Below, piece after piece: positions 42,633-51,344 of a stretch of 64,000 nucleotides of DNA (positions within the stretch are counted from its first letter, which is position 1; the number at the start of each line of letters is the position of its first letter). The translations under genes were made by a program, and so were the position numbers. A model generated the notes under the pieces. That model was given only the letters and a program-made list of their open reading frames with translations, did no database searches and was not told the origin of the DNA. The DNA lies in assembly GCF_008704535.1 (NCBI RefSeq), contig NZ_CP023701.1:868001-932000 (forward strand), given 5' to 3'. The stretch comes from Streptomyces subrutilus. GTDB taxonomy: Bacteria > Actinomycetota > Actinomycetes > Streptomycetales > Streptomycetaceae.

Positions 42633-44360
42633 TCAGCTCGGTACGACCTTCTTCACCGTGCCGTCGATGCCGGCGAGCAGGTAGCCGCCCTGGCCGTACG
42701 CATCGCTCAGGTAGGGCCGCATGCAGGGCACGTGGTCCATCATCCAGGGCTCGACGATGACGTAACGGGAGGTGGGCTGGTCGACCTTGAGCTCCTTGCG
42801 GGCCTGTTCCAGCAGGCCGGGCAGGGCGTCCCAGGCGACGGCGGCCATGTCGATGAGGGGTTCCTCCTCGTCCCGGGTCCCTTTCGGGCCGGTGCGCTTG
42901 ACGGCGCCGTCGCGGTACTGCCAGGAGTCGACGGTCCTGGCCCCGGGCGCCGTGGGGATCGAGGCGAGGACGTAGCCGTCGTAGATCCGCAGGTCGACGA
43001 AGACGGTGGTGCCGGTCTTCTGCTTGAACGCGTCCAGCGCGGTCCGCACGCCGGCAGGGGTGAGCATGCCCCCCTCCGGCGCGGTCGCGGCCCCGGAGGC
43101 GCGGCCGCCGCCCGGGGTTCCCGTACCGCCCGCACCCGGCCGTGCGCTGCCCGGCTGCGCCGCCGGGGTGGTGGCCGCTCCGCCCCCGGCGTCGCCGCCG
43201 GTCCCCCCGTCCCCGTCCGGCAGCCACCGGACGAGGCCGACGACCCCGCCGGTCAGGGCCAGCGCGAGGGCGCCGGCCGCCAGCGCCCGCCGGCGGCGCG
43301 CGGGCCGGGGCACCGGGTGCGGGGCCGGGCCGGCGGGGGCGCCGTAGGGGGAGGCGGCGCCGGGCCCGGACAGCGGGGCGGTGTACGGCTGGTGGTCCGG
43401 CAGGCCGTACCGGCCGAGGGGCGCGGGGAGCGGGACCGGAGGGGTGCCGGCGGGCGGGACGGGCAGGGGGCGGTACGGGGCCCCGGCATCCGCGCCTGCG
43501 CCCGTGCCCGCGAGAGCGGTGCCCACGTCGCGGAGCAGTCGTTCCAGAGCGGCCGCGTCGGGCCGCGCGGCCGGATCCCGTACGAGCAGCCGCTCCAGTA
43601 CGGGCCCCAGCGGGCCGGACCGGACCGGCGGCGGCAGCGGGTCGTCGAGCACGGCGACCACCGTGGCGAGGCTGCTGGACCGGCGCAGCGGATGCACGCC
43701 CTCCGCGGCCACGTACAGCATCATGCCCAGCGACCACAGGTCGGAGGCGACCAGTCCTTCGGCGCCGCGCACCCGCTCGGGCGCTATGTACTCGGGCGAG
43801 CCGATGAGCACCCCGGTCGAGGTGAGCGCGGTCGATCCGTGCAGTGCGGCGATGCCGAAGTCCGTGAGCACCGCGGCGCCGTCGGGCCTCAACAGCACGT
43901 TGGCCGGTTTCACGTCGCGGTGGAGGACGCCCTCGGCGTGGGCGGCCCGCAGCGCCGACAGCACGTCCAGGCCGAGCCGCAGCACGTCCGGGACGGGCAT
44001 CGGACCGGACGCGAGCCGGTCGTGGAGGGAGCCGCCGCGGACCAGTTCCATCACGATCCACGGATGCCCCCCGCTGCCGGCCGCGGGCTCCACGATGTGG
44101 TGGATCGTCACCACGTTCGGGTGGGCGAGGCGGGCGAGGGCGCGGGCCTCGCGGACGGCCCGGCCGCGCAGCTGGTCGGCGAGGCCGGGCTGCGCGGCGG
44201 CGGCCGCCGGGTCCGGCGGGCGCACCTCCTTCAGCGCGACGTCACGGTGGAGCGCGATGTCGCGGGCGCGCCACACCGTGCCCATGCCACCCGCGCCCAG
44301 GGGCTCGATCAGTTCAAACCGGCCGTCGATCAGCTGTCTGCCGGCCTCGCTCGTGTCCAT
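42633..44360 (-). CDS. Transmembrane Ser/Thr protein kinase (PknB type)
   Basis: The 575-residue protein has a complete Hanks kinase domain (about 15-280): glycine loop LGAGGMG (21-27), Lys44 in VALKEV, HRDVKPAN with Asp149, DFG at 167-169 and SPEYIAPE. A Pro/Gly/Ala-rich juxtamembrane linker (about 290-355) and one membrane helix (about 358-378) follow. The outer domain of some 195 residues has no PASTA repeats: FKQKTGTTVFVDLRIYDGYV, RYVIVEPWMMDHVPCMRPYL. The external domain may sense a ligand and looks conserved in structure, but I do not know its family. Confidence 0.94.
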   Translation of the reverse strand: MDTSEAGRQLIDGRFELIEPLGAGGMGTVWRARDIALHRDVALKEVRPPDPAAAAAQPGLADQLRGRAVREARALARLAHPNVVTIHHIVEPAAGSGGHPWIVMELVRGGSLHDRLASGPMPVPDVLRLGLDVLSALRAAHAEGVLHRDVKPANVLLRPDGAAVLTDFGIAALHGSTALTSTGVLIGSPEYIAPERVRGAEGLVASDLWSLGMMLYVAAEGVHPLRRSSSLATVVAVLDDPLPPPVRSGPLGPVLERLLVRDPAARPDAAALERLLRDVGTALAGTGAGADAGAPYRPLPVPPAGTPPVPLPAPLGRYGLPDHQPYTAPLSGPGAASPYGAPAGPAPHPVPRPARRRRALAAGALALALTGGVVGLVRWLPDGDGGTGGDAGGGAATTPAAQPGSARPGAGGTGTPGGGRASGAATAPEGGMLTPAGVRTALDAFKQKTGTTVFVDLRIYDGYVLASIPTAPGARTVDSWQYRDGAVKRTGPKGTRDEEEPLIDMAAVAWDALPGLLEQARKELKVDQPTSRYVIVEPWMMDHVPCMRPYLSDAYGQGGYLLAGIDGTVKKVVPS

Positions 44361-44654
44361 GGCCGGTCATCGTAGGGGGCCGCACCGTCAGCAGCGGCGC
44401 CGGTCCGCCGTCGGCGTCCCCCGCACGGTGGTCAGGGTCCGGTCGGGGCACCCGCCGGGCGCCCCGGGCCCGTACTGCCGCGAGCGCACGGTGGTGGTCG
44501 CCGCCCGCGGTCCGGCGGTGGACGGAGGTGTGGTGCACGGCGCGGGTCACTGTTGGGTGACGCGGCCGTGCGCGGTGTCCGGGTACCCGGCGGTGGTCAG
44601 CCGGTGGGCGCCCTCGGTGTCGAGGCGGTGTCCGGCTGCGGGGACCGCCGCGGG
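44361..44654. other. Spacer with no supported gene
   Basis: About 295 bp between the kinase start and the RraA-like stop. It would carry the kinase promoter. No frame here has convincing features. Confidence 0.4.
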
Positions 44655-45149
44655 TCAGCCGCGGGCCGGGAGGAGCGCGATGCCGTCGTCGTCCGCGTAG
44701 ACGGTGTCGCCGGGGCGGAAGGTGACCCCGCCGAGGGTGACGGGCGCGTCCACGGTGCCCGCGCCCGTCTTGCCGCTCTTGCGGGGCATCGTGCCGAGGG
44801 CCTTGACGCCGAGGTCGAGCCCGCCGAGGGCCACGCTGTCGCGGACCGCGCCGGAGAGGATCAGCCCGGCCCAGCCGTTGCGCTCGGCGGCGCCCGCGAT
44901 CACGTCGCCCACGAGGGCGGTGCGCAGCGAGCCGCCGCCGTCGACGACGAGGACGGCGCCCTCTCCGGGGGTGTGGACCAGTTCGCGCAGCAGGGCGTTG
45001 TCCTCGTGGCAGACGAGGGTGCGCACGGGACCGGCGAAGACGCGGCGGCCGCCGAACTGGCGGAACGCGGTGGTGCAGAGGGCGAGCGCCTCGCCGTGCT
45101 CGTCGTAGAGGTCGGCGGTGGGGACGGGGGTGACACTCTGCTGCGGCAT
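44655..45149 (-). CDS. RraA-like protein
   Basis: The 164-residue protein has the fold landmarks [54 protein letters not shown], and [16 protein letters not shown] with the RDS motif. The family covers E. coli RraA (an RNase E inhibitor) and class II 4-hydroxy-4-methyl-2-oxoglutarate / oxaloacetate aldolases. The conserved GAVRD and Gly-rich phosphate-like loop favour the aldolase fold; which activity applies is open. ATG 45149 is preceded by GAGGGAAC. Confidence 0.9.
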   Translation of the reverse strand: MPQQSVTPVPTADLYDEHGEALALCTTAFRQFGGRRVFAGPVRTLVCHEDNALLRELVHTPGEGAVLVVDGGGSLRTALVGDVIAGAAERNGWAGLILSGAVRDSVALGGLDLGVKALGTMPRKSGKTGAGTVDAPVTLGGVTFRPGDTVYADDDGIALLPARG

Positions 45150-45265
45150 TCGGAACGTTCCCTCGCTGCTCGTACGGCTCTTCGTGCGGCCAGCGTAGTC
45201 GCGGGCCGGCGCGGCGCGGGGCCGCGCCCCTGCGTCCGGCAGCGGGGCGGGACGGTACGGGGCGC

Positions 45266-45532
45266 TCAGTCGCGGGAGTTGCCGAAGAGGATGCGGTAGC
45301 CGATCAGCAGGACCAGCGAGCCGGCGATGGCCGAGCCCCAGGTGGCGAGGTCGAAGAACTGCGTCTGGATCGGCCGGTCCAGGAACCGGGCCGAGAGCCA
45401 GCCGCCGATGAACGCGCCGGCGATTCCGATCAGGACGGTGCCGATCAGGCCGCCGGGGTCCCGGCCCGGGAGGAGGACCTTGGCGATGGCTCCGGCGAGC
45501 AGTCCCAGGACGATCCAGCTGACGATGCCCAT
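45266..45532 (-). CDS. GlsB/YeaQ/YmgE-type small membrane protein
   Basis: The 88-residue protein has three membrane helices with the family pattern [40 protein letters not shown] and the final [17 protein letters not shown]. The family is called transglycosylase-associated but its role is unclear; it often responds to stress. GGGAG lies 9 bp before ATG 45532. It lies downstream of the G-rich microsatellite. Confidence 0.93.
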   Translation of the reverse strand: MGIVSWIVLGLLAGAIAKVLLPGRDPGGLIGTVLIGIAGAFIGGWLSARFLDRPIQTQFFDLATWGSAIAGSLVLLIGYRILFGNSRD

Positions 45533-45620
45533 GTCCAGTCACTCCCGATTCGGTGGTGTGTCGTGTTCACCAGGGAGGACGCCATCAGCGCCGGAACGGT
45601 TCTGCGGACCTGCCCGGCTC

Positions 45621-45683
45621 CGGCCGGGCCGGGCCGGGCCGGGCCGGGCCGGGCCGGGCCGGGCCGGGCCGGGCCGGGCCGGG
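45621..45683. repeat. (GGGCC)n pentanucleotide microsatellite
   Basis: GGGCC repeats about 11 times without a break from 45626 to 45680, with partial units either side. The plus strand can form stacked G-quadruplexes and the complement an i-motif. It fills the gap between the DMT stop (45684) and the GlsB-like start (45532). Confidence 0.95.
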
Positions 45684-46595
45684 TTACGCCGCCACCCGCG
45701 GCATCGGCAGGGCGGCGGTCGCCGCGGTCGCCGGGCCGCCGCCCCCGGCCGTGTCGGCGGGCCGGGTCGCGGAGGCGGGCGGCGGGGTCCGGGTGAGCAG
45801 CATCACCCCGCGCGCGGCCGCGAGGGCCCCGGCCACCGCCAGCAGGACCCCGCCGACGCCGCCCTGCAGCCGTTCGCCGAGCAGCACCATGCCGATGGCC
45901 GCCGCGGCGAGCGGGTTGGCGAGGTTCACCACGGCCAGGGGGGCACCGAGTCCGCCGCGGTAGGCGCGCTGGGACAGGAGCATCCCGCCGACCGCGAAGA
46001 CCACGACGAGCAGCGCCACCGACACCACCCGCACGCTGAACAGGTCGCCCCCGCGGCCGCCCGCCACGGCGACGGTCTGGGTCAGGGCCGACGCGGCGGC
46101 GGAGGCCAGGCCGGAGGCGGTGGCGTGCCGCAGCCCAGAACGCGGGTCTTTGGCGGCGGTCAGCAGCAGGATCACCGCGGCCGTCGCCCCCGATACGGCG
46201 AACGCCTCGGCGAGGCTGAGCGTGTCGTCGGGGGCCGGTCCGGAGGCGGGGAGCAGCAGCAGTCCGAGTCCGGCGACGGTGGCGAGGGTACCGCGCCATT
46301 CGGTGGCCGCGACCCGGCGGCCGGCGCCGTGCGCCCCCAGCGGTACGGCCGCCACGAGGGTGAGCGCGCCGAGCGGCTGGACCAGGGTGAGCGGTCCGTA
46401 GCGCAGGGCCGCGGCGTGCAGCAGGGCGGCGGCCGCGTTGAGCCCGGCCGACCACCACCAGGCGGCGTTGCCGAGCAGGGCGCCGGTGCTGCGGGCGACG
46501 GCGGCGCGCGCGAGGCGCTCCTGTGCCACGGCCGCGGCCGCGTAGGTCACGGCGGAGGCGAGGCAGAGCAGGACGGCGAGCAGGGTGGCGTTCAC
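45684..46595 (-). CDS. DMT-superfamily transporter (EamA-like)
   Basis: The 303-residue protein has about ten membrane helices and the DMT internal repeat, with ALRYGPLTLVQPLGALTLVA in the first half and NLANPLAAAAIGMVLLGERL in the second. It resembles the DMT/NIPA-like group that moves magnesium, drugs or metabolites. GTG 46595 overlaps the PAP2 stop in a GTGA (4 bp), so the two are co-translated. The microsatellite lies immediately downstream. Confidence 0.9.
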   Translation of the reverse strand: MNATLLAVLLCLASAVTYAAAAVAQERLARAAVARSTGALLGNAAWWWSAGLNAAAALLHAAALRYGPLTLVQPLGALTLVAAVPLGAHGAGRRVAATEWRGTLATVAGLGLLLLPASGPAPDDTLSLAEAFAVSGATAAVILLLTAAKDPRSGLRHATASGLASAAASALTQTVAVAGGRGGDLFSVRVVSVALLVVVFAVGGMLLSQRAYRGGLGAPLAVVNLANPLAAAAIGMVLLGERLQGGVGGVLLAVAGALAAARGVMLLTRTPPPASATRPADTAGGGGPATAATAALPMPRVAA

Positions 46596-47560
46596 CGTCC
46601 GGCCCCCACGGCGGTGTCCGCACGCCGTGACGGCGGCAGGAGGGGCCCGGGCGCGGCTCCGGCACGGGGCGGGGCCCCGCCCCCGCCGGCCGGGTCCCCG
46701 GCCGGCGGCCCCGCGGCGGGCACGGCCGGCCGCTCGGCGTCAGCCGCCGCACCGGCCGGCGCGGGCGGCCTGCCCGTGGACGCCGCCGCGGGCAGGACGG
46801 TGCCGGACGGCCGCGGGACCAGCAGCAGGGCCGCACCCAGCAGCACGGTCGCCACGATCACGTCGAGCCAGTAGTGGTTGGCGGTGCCGACGACCACGAC
46901 CAGCGTGGCCAGGGGGTGCAGCAGCCACAGCGGGCGCAGCCGCGCGAAGCGGCCCCCTCGCCCGTCCCCGGTCCGGGACCGGGTGGCCGCGATCATGCCG
47001 AGCGCGACGACGAGGGCCCAGCCGAAGTGCAGGGAGGGCATCGCGGCGAACTGGTTGGCCATGGTGTCGGCGGCCGGCGCGGCCCGGTACACGCTGGGAC
47101 CGTAGACCTGGCCGGTGTCCACGAGGTGCGCGGCGCCCAGCATCCGCGGGGGTGCGAGGGGGAAGGCCAGGTGCAGGGCGAGGGCGGCGCCGGTGAGCAC
47201 CACCAGGATCCGGCGGGCCCAGAGGTAGTGCGCGGGCCGGCGTACGTAGAGCCAGACCAGGAAGAGCACGGTCGCCGGGAAGTGCACGCCCGCGTAGTAG
47301 GTGTTCGCGGCCCGTACGAGGGTGTCCCCGTGGAGCAGCAGGCCCTGGACCGCGCCCTCGCCCGGCAGGTGCAGGGCGCGCTCGGCGTCCCAGATCCACC
47401 CGGCGTTGCGGAAGGCCTCCCCGGTGCGGCCGGTCGAGAGCATCCGGCCCGACTTGTAGACGGTGAACAGTCCTGCGACGAGCAGGAGTTCGCGTATGAG
47501 GCGGCGGCGCGCGGCTCTCGGTCCGGCTGCCGTCCCGGCAGGTGTGGTGTGGGAGGTCAT
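46592..47560 (-). CDS. PAP2-superfamily membrane phosphatase/transferase
   Basis: The 322-residue membrane protein has about six helices, with the PAP2 motifs FAAMPSLHFGWALVVALG (PSxH) and VVGTANHYWLDVIVATVLLG (His-x3-Asp). The first motif (KSGRML) is also present near residue 36. This pattern is that of the aureobasidin-like / phosphatidylinositol-phosphate group that moves phosphate or phospho-inositol on lipids. The C-terminal tail is low-complexity Pro/Ala/Gly. It is divergent from the TetR gene over the operator array. Confidence 0.9.
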   Translation of the reverse strand: MTSHTTPAGTAAGPRAARRRLIRELLLVAGLFTVYKSGRMLSTGRTGEAFRNAGWIWDAERALHLPGEGAVQGLLLHGDTLVRAANTYYAGVHFPATVLFLVWLYVRRPAHYLWARRILVVLTGAALALHLAFPLAPPRMLGAAHLVDTGQVYGPSVYRAAPAADTMANQFAAMPSLHFGWALVVALGMIAATRSRTGDGRGGRFARLRPLWLLHPLATLVVVVGTANHYWLDVIVATVLLGAALLLVPRPSGTVLPAAASTGRPPAPAGAAADAERPAVPAAGPPAGDPAGGGGAPPRAGAAPGPLLPPSRRADTAVGAGR

Positions 47561-47586
47561 CCCCGCGTCTCGCTTCCTCTACGCGC

Positions 47587-47660
47587 ACATCGACACGCCA
47601 GTGTATCGATACATTCACGTATCGATACGCAGGTGTACCGATACGCTCGCGTTCCCGTAC
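47587..47660. promoter_or_regulatory. Array of 16-bp-phased palindromic operators
   Basis: GTATCGATAC occurs at 47603 and 47619, GTACCGATAC at 47635, and degenerate copies at 47587 (ACATCGACAC) and 47651 (GTTCCCGTAC), all exactly 16 bp apart. The array fills the spacer between the divergent PAP2 and TetR starts, so it is the likely TetR-binding region for both promoters. Confidence 0.8.
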
Positions 47661-47711
47661 ACTCGGCAGCGGAACACGCCACCGAGGAACCCCCGAGGAG
47701 AGCCGCACCCC

Positions 47712-48335
47712 ATGACGTCGACGCCGGTCGCCCCGCGCCGCTCCAAGATCAGCCCGGAGCGGGTGCAGGAGTTCTACGACGCCGTCCTGGACCAGCTGCG
47801 CGAGCACGGGTACGAGGCGCTGACCATGGAGGGCATCGCCGCCCGGGCCAGCTGCGGGAAGTCCACGCTGTACCGGCAGTGGAAGGGAAAGCCGCAGCTC
47901 GTCGCGGCCGCCCTGCGCGCCGGCCGGCAGGGCACGATCGTCGCGGTGGACACCGGTTCGCTGGCGGGAGACCTGCGCGAGGCGGCCCGCATCGCCGGGT
48001 GCACCTCGGGTCGCGACACCCGCCTGATGCAGGCCCTCGGGCACGCGGTACTGAGCGACGAGGAGCTCCAGGCGGCACTGCGCGAGGCGTTGGTCGGCCC
48101 CGAGCTGGCCGCCTTCGACGTGATGGTGGCGCGGGGGGTGGCGCGGGGCGAGATCGCCGCGGACCATCCGGCCGTGGAGTTCCTGCCGGCGCAGCTGATG
48201 GGCGTGCTCCGCATCCGGCCGGTGCTGGAGGGCCGCTACGCGGACGCGGACTACCTGGTCCGCTTCGTCGACGCGGTGCTGCTGCCCGCCCTCGGCCTGA
48301 CGCCGCCCGGCTCCCCCGCCGGCCAGGCCCCCTGA
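47712..48335 (+). CDS. TetR-family regulator
   Basis: The 207-residue protein starts at ATG 47712 with GAGGAGA 11 bp upstream. The helix-turn-helix is typical (YEALTMEGIAARASCGKSTL, then YRQWKGKPQLVAAAL), followed by an all-helical ligand domain ending VRFVDAVLLPALGL. It is divergent from the PAP2-DMT operon and probably represses it and itself through the array of GTATCGATAC sites between them. Confidence 0.94.
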   Translation: MTSTPVAPRRSKISPERVQEFYDAVLDQLREHGYEALTMEGIAARASCGKSTLYRQWKGKPQLVAAALRAGRQGTIVAVDTGSLAGDLREAARIAGCTSGRDTRLMQALGHAVLSDEELQAALREALVGPELAAFDVMVARGVARGEIAADHPAVEFLPAQLMGVLRIRPVLEGRYADADYLVRFVDAVLLPALGLTPPGSPAGQAP

Positions 48336-48505
48336 AACCGGCGGACCGCCGTCCCGATGACCGGACGGCGACCCGCCCGCGCTGCCTCGTGGGGACGGCG
48401 GCAGCGCGCCTCCCGGACCGGGCGGTGGTCATTCGAGCGAGGAATGGCCACCGCCCGATCTGAGCGGACGCGGACCCGGTACCGGACCGGGGACGGGGCG
48501 CGGCC

Positions 48506-49045
48506 TCAGCGGGCGGCGCCCATGATCCGGGTGAACTCCTCCGGGTCGGTGTCGAATCCGCGCAGGTGCGCGTCGAGCGACCAGATGCCGGACTCGTCGC
48601 GGTCGAACTCGCCCACCGTGACGGCGTTGGAGGTGGGGACGGACTCGAAGTCGGTGGAGGCCAGGTCGAGGTGTCCCTCGCGGATGCGGATGCCGGTGCC
48701 CGCGATGTCGGCGAAGGTCTTCGTGGGCCGGTCGGCGCCGCCGGCGGCCTGGATCACCACGCCCACCACCACCCGGCGCAACTCCGGTGCCATCCGGTCG
48801 AGTTCGATGGTCATCACCTCGTCGAAGCCGAAGCCCTGGCCGGTGTGGCTGTCCCGGTTCAGCGTGATGGTGCCGTCGGAGGAGCGGCTGCCGAAGTGGA
48901 CCAGGTGGACCGGGGTCCCGTGCAGGTCCGCGGTGCCGTAGACGGCGACGACTATGTCCAGGTCGTTGGCGGGCGTACCGGCCAGACTCGGGTCCCACCG
49001 CAATGCGACCTCCACCTTGGCCAGGCCCTTGCGTACACCGGTCAC
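48506..49045 (-). CDS. TerD-family protein
   Basis: The 179-residue protein starts at GTG 49045 behind GGGGGAG. A single TerD domain is visible: LAKVEVALRWDPS, NDLDIVVAVYG, SRSSDGTITLNRDSHTGQGF, DEVMTIELDRM, VVGVVIQAAGG and ATSTDF-like end strands. Acidic residues in DLD and DRDS would bind calcium. TerD proteins belong to stress, tellurite and phage-related membrane complexes. Here only TerD and one unknown gene stand together, without terBCE. Confidence 0.92.
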   Translation of the reverse strand: MTGVRKGLAKVEVALRWDPSLAGTPANDLDIVVAVYGTADLHGTPVHLVHFGSRSSDGTITLNRDSHTGQGFGFDEVMTIELDRMAPELRRVVVGVVIQAAGGADRPTKTFADIAGTGIRIREGHLDLASTDFESVPTSNAVTVGEFDRDESGIWSLDAHLRGFDTDPEEFTRIMGAAR

Positions 49046-49168
49046 CGAACTCCCCCTCCCTCTGCCGGGCTTCCACCCGGACACCGTCCCACCGCCATGG
49101 TCCCACGCCCCCGCCGCGACGGGACGGGCGACCGATCGTTACCGGCCGTCGGCGGACGTCCGGTCGGA

Positions 49169-50260
49169 TCACCAGTCGCCGTCCCGTACGGGTTTGCCCG
49201 GCCTCGGCGCGTTACCGAGCGGTTTGATCTGGCCGGGGGCCGGCTCCGCCCACGGGGTGTGGTCGTCGCCGAGCCACTCCCCCACCGGCCTGACCCCGCC
49301 GAGGGGTTCGGCGCGGGGCAGGTCGGCGGCGGCCTCGTCGTCGTAGTCGAACCAGGGCAGCCCGGCCCGGGTGTAGGCCGCCCGGTCCGCGGGCGAGGGC
49401 GGTGGCTCCTCCCCGGTGATGCGCCGCCACGCGGGCGGGGTCACCAGGTGGACGAAGACCCGGACGCCGGCTTCGGTGTCCCAGTCGGACGGCGGCCGGT
49501 CGTCGCGGTAGACCTCCTGGCGCATGCTGCCGCCGACGCCGAGCCCCGTCGCCGGAGCCGCGGGCGGGAGCGCTCCGGCGCGCGCCGGAGCCGACCCGGG
49601 CTCCGGAAACGAGAACCCGCCGGGCGCCGCCGCCATCGGCGGGGGCACCGGGCCGCCGAAGCCGCCGGGCGCACCGGGTGGCGGCCCGAAGGCCGGACCT
49701 CCGACGCGCATCCGCGCCCGCTCGGCACGCCGCCACGCGGCGAGCGGGGCGGCGCGGAGCGGGAAGGCCTGCAGCTGCACGCCGCCGGTGGTCTCCTCGC
49801 CGGTGACCTGTCCCTCGACCGTGGCGCCGAGTCCGAGCGGTACGGCGACGAACTGGCCCACCGTGCCGTCCCCCGAGTTGATCCCGTCCAGCCACGGCTG
49901 CCGGGGCAGGACCAGGTAGTTCTGCGGGTCGCGGCCCGGCCGGCCCGTCCAGCGCTCGCCGGAGACCGCGCAGACCTTGCCGACGCCGACCTGGAGGGCG
50001 GCCGGCTCGACGGTCCCGCCGAAGTCGAGCCACATGGCCTCGCGCAGGTACACGGGCAGCATCACGCCGCCCTTCGCGAGCCACTCCGGGGGCACGGTGT
50101 CCGGGTGGTCCTCGACGCGCCGCAACGGGAAGTCGCCGAGTCCCGGGGGCAGTGCGTGCGTACCCGACTCGGGCAGCCGCAGGGTGCGGACGAACCGTAT
50201 CCGCACTCCGTCGCCCAACAGCAGCGTGTTTCCGTCGACCCGTGCCGAACCCGCGCCCAT
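49169..50260 (-). CDS. Conserved unknown protein, Pro/Gly-rich middle
   Basis: The 363-residue protein starts at ATG 50260. The N-terminal half is well folded: RIRFVRTLRLPESG, MWLDFGGTVEPAALQVGVGK, FVAVPLGLGATVEGQVTG. Residues about 195-245 are a Pro/Gly/Ala linker, and the C-terminal half starts QEVYRDDRPPSDWDTEAGVR and ends WFDYDDEAAADL. There is no signal peptide or membrane helix. I do not recognise the family. It is upstream of terD on the same strand (124-bp gap), so a link to TerD is a guess. Confidence 0.75.
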   Translation of the reverse strand: MGAGSARVDGNTLLLGDGVRIRFVRTLRLPESGTHALPPGLGDFPLRRVEDHPDTVPPEWLAKGGVMLPVYLREAMWLDFGGTVEPAALQVGVGKVCAVSGERWTGRPGRDPQNYLVLPRQPWLDGINSGDGTVGQFVAVPLGLGATVEGQVTGEETTGGVQLQAFPLRAAPLAAWRRAERARMRVGGPAFGPPPGAPGGFGGPVPPPMAAAPGGFSFPEPGSAPARAGALPPAAPATGLGVGGSMRQEVYRDDRPPSDWDTEAGVRVFVHLVTPPAWRRITGEEPPPSPADRAAYTRAGLPWFDYDDEAAADLPRAEPLGGVRPVGEWLGDDHTPWAEPAPGQIKPLGNAPRPGKPVRDGDW

Positions 50261-50477
50261 GCCCGCCCCCGTCGTCCGCTCCGGCCCGGTCCCCGCCGCA
50301 GGATCTCCGGTCGGTCCGGATCGTTATCCTCAAGTTTTACTCAGATGTAGTGACGCTGCGGCCGTCACCTTCCTAGCTTCCTCGTACACGTGTCAGGACG
50401 TTCTCCCACGTCCCCGCGGTTCCGCGTGCGCCGGTGATCCCTGCGCGCGTCCCGCGTTCCCGAGGAAAGAGTGCAGC

Positions 50478-51290
50478 ATGAAGGTTCCCCAGGCCGGCGC
50501 GGTCGCCGCAGTGATCGTGATCGCCCTGACCACCTCGGCGTGCGGCGGGGAGGAAAAGGCGCAGGGGACCATCTCCATCGGGATCAAGTTCGACCAGCCG
50601 GGCATCGGACTGCGCGAGACGGGCGGGACGTTCTCCGGTTTCGACGTGGACGTCGCCACGTACGTGGCCGGGGAGCTCGGCTACGCGCCGGACCGCATCG
50701 AGTTCAAGCAGGTCTACAGCAACGACCGCGAGCTGCTGCTCCAGTACAACGAGGTGGAGTTCGTCGCCGCGAGCTACTCGATCAACGACAAGCGCAAGGA
50801 GAAGGTCGACTTCGCCGGCCCCTACTTCCTGGCGCACCAGGACCTGCTCGTCCGCGCCGACGACTCCTCCATCGCCAAGGCCGAGGACCTCAACACCAAG
50901 AGGCTCTGCTCGGTGACCGGTTCGACGTCGGCGGAGAACGTCAAGAAGACGCTCGCACCGAAGGCGAGCGTGCTGGAGCTCCCCGGCTACTCGGAGTGCC
51001 TCGTCGCCCTCCAGGACAAGCTGGTCGACGCCATGACCACGGACAACTCCATCCTGGCCGGATACGCCGCCCGCAAGGGCAACGAGGGCAGGTTCAGGCT
51101 GGTCGGTCTGAACCTGAGCGACGAGCGCTACGGCATCGGCGTGGAGAAGGGCGACAAGGAGCTCCAGGGCAAGATCAACGCGGCGCTCCAGAAGATGGTC
51201 GCGGACGGGGCCTGGGAGACGGCCGTGAAGAAGAACTTCGGCCCCGGCTACGCGTACGAGCCCGCGCCGAAGATCGCGGCCACCGGCTGA
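50478..51290 (+). CDS. Orphan glutamate-type solute-binding lipoprotein
   Basis: The 270-residue protein has a lipoprotein signal (MKVPQAGAVAAVIVIALTTSAC, lipobox TSAC) and a family-3 amino-acid-binding domain: GGTFSGFDVDVATYVAGELG, YSINDKRKEKVDFAGPYFLA, RLCSVTGSTSAENVKKTL, YGIGVEKGDKELQGKINAAL. It resembles GluB of glutamate/aspartate ABC importers. No permease or ATPase gene lies beside it, so it must work with distant partners or as a sensor. GAGGAAAG precedes ATG 50478. A hairpin follows the gene. Confidence 0.93.
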   Translation: MKVPQAGAVAAVIVIALTTSACGGEEKAQGTISIGIKFDQPGIGLRETGGTFSGFDVDVATYVAGELGYAPDRIEFKQVYSNDRELLLQYNEVEFVAASYSINDKRKEKVDFAGPYFLAHQDLLVRADDSSIAKAEDLNTKRLCSVTGSTSAENVKKTLAPKASVLELPGYSECLVALQDKLVDAMTTDNSILAGYAARKGNEGRFRLVGLNLSDERYGIGVEKGDKELQGKINAALQKMVADGAWETAVKKNFGPGYAYEPAPKIAATG

Positions 51291-51306
51291 CCCCTCCCGG
51301 ACCCGC

Positions 51307-51344
51307 GGAAGCCCCGGTACGGCAGTGGCCGCACCGGTGCTTCC
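51307..51344 (+). terminator. Hairpin terminator after the binding-protein gene
   Basis: GGAAGCCCCGGT (51307-51318) pairs with ACCGGTGCTTCC (51333-51344) with one mismatch around a 14-base loop, 16 bp after the stop. Confidence 0.7.
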
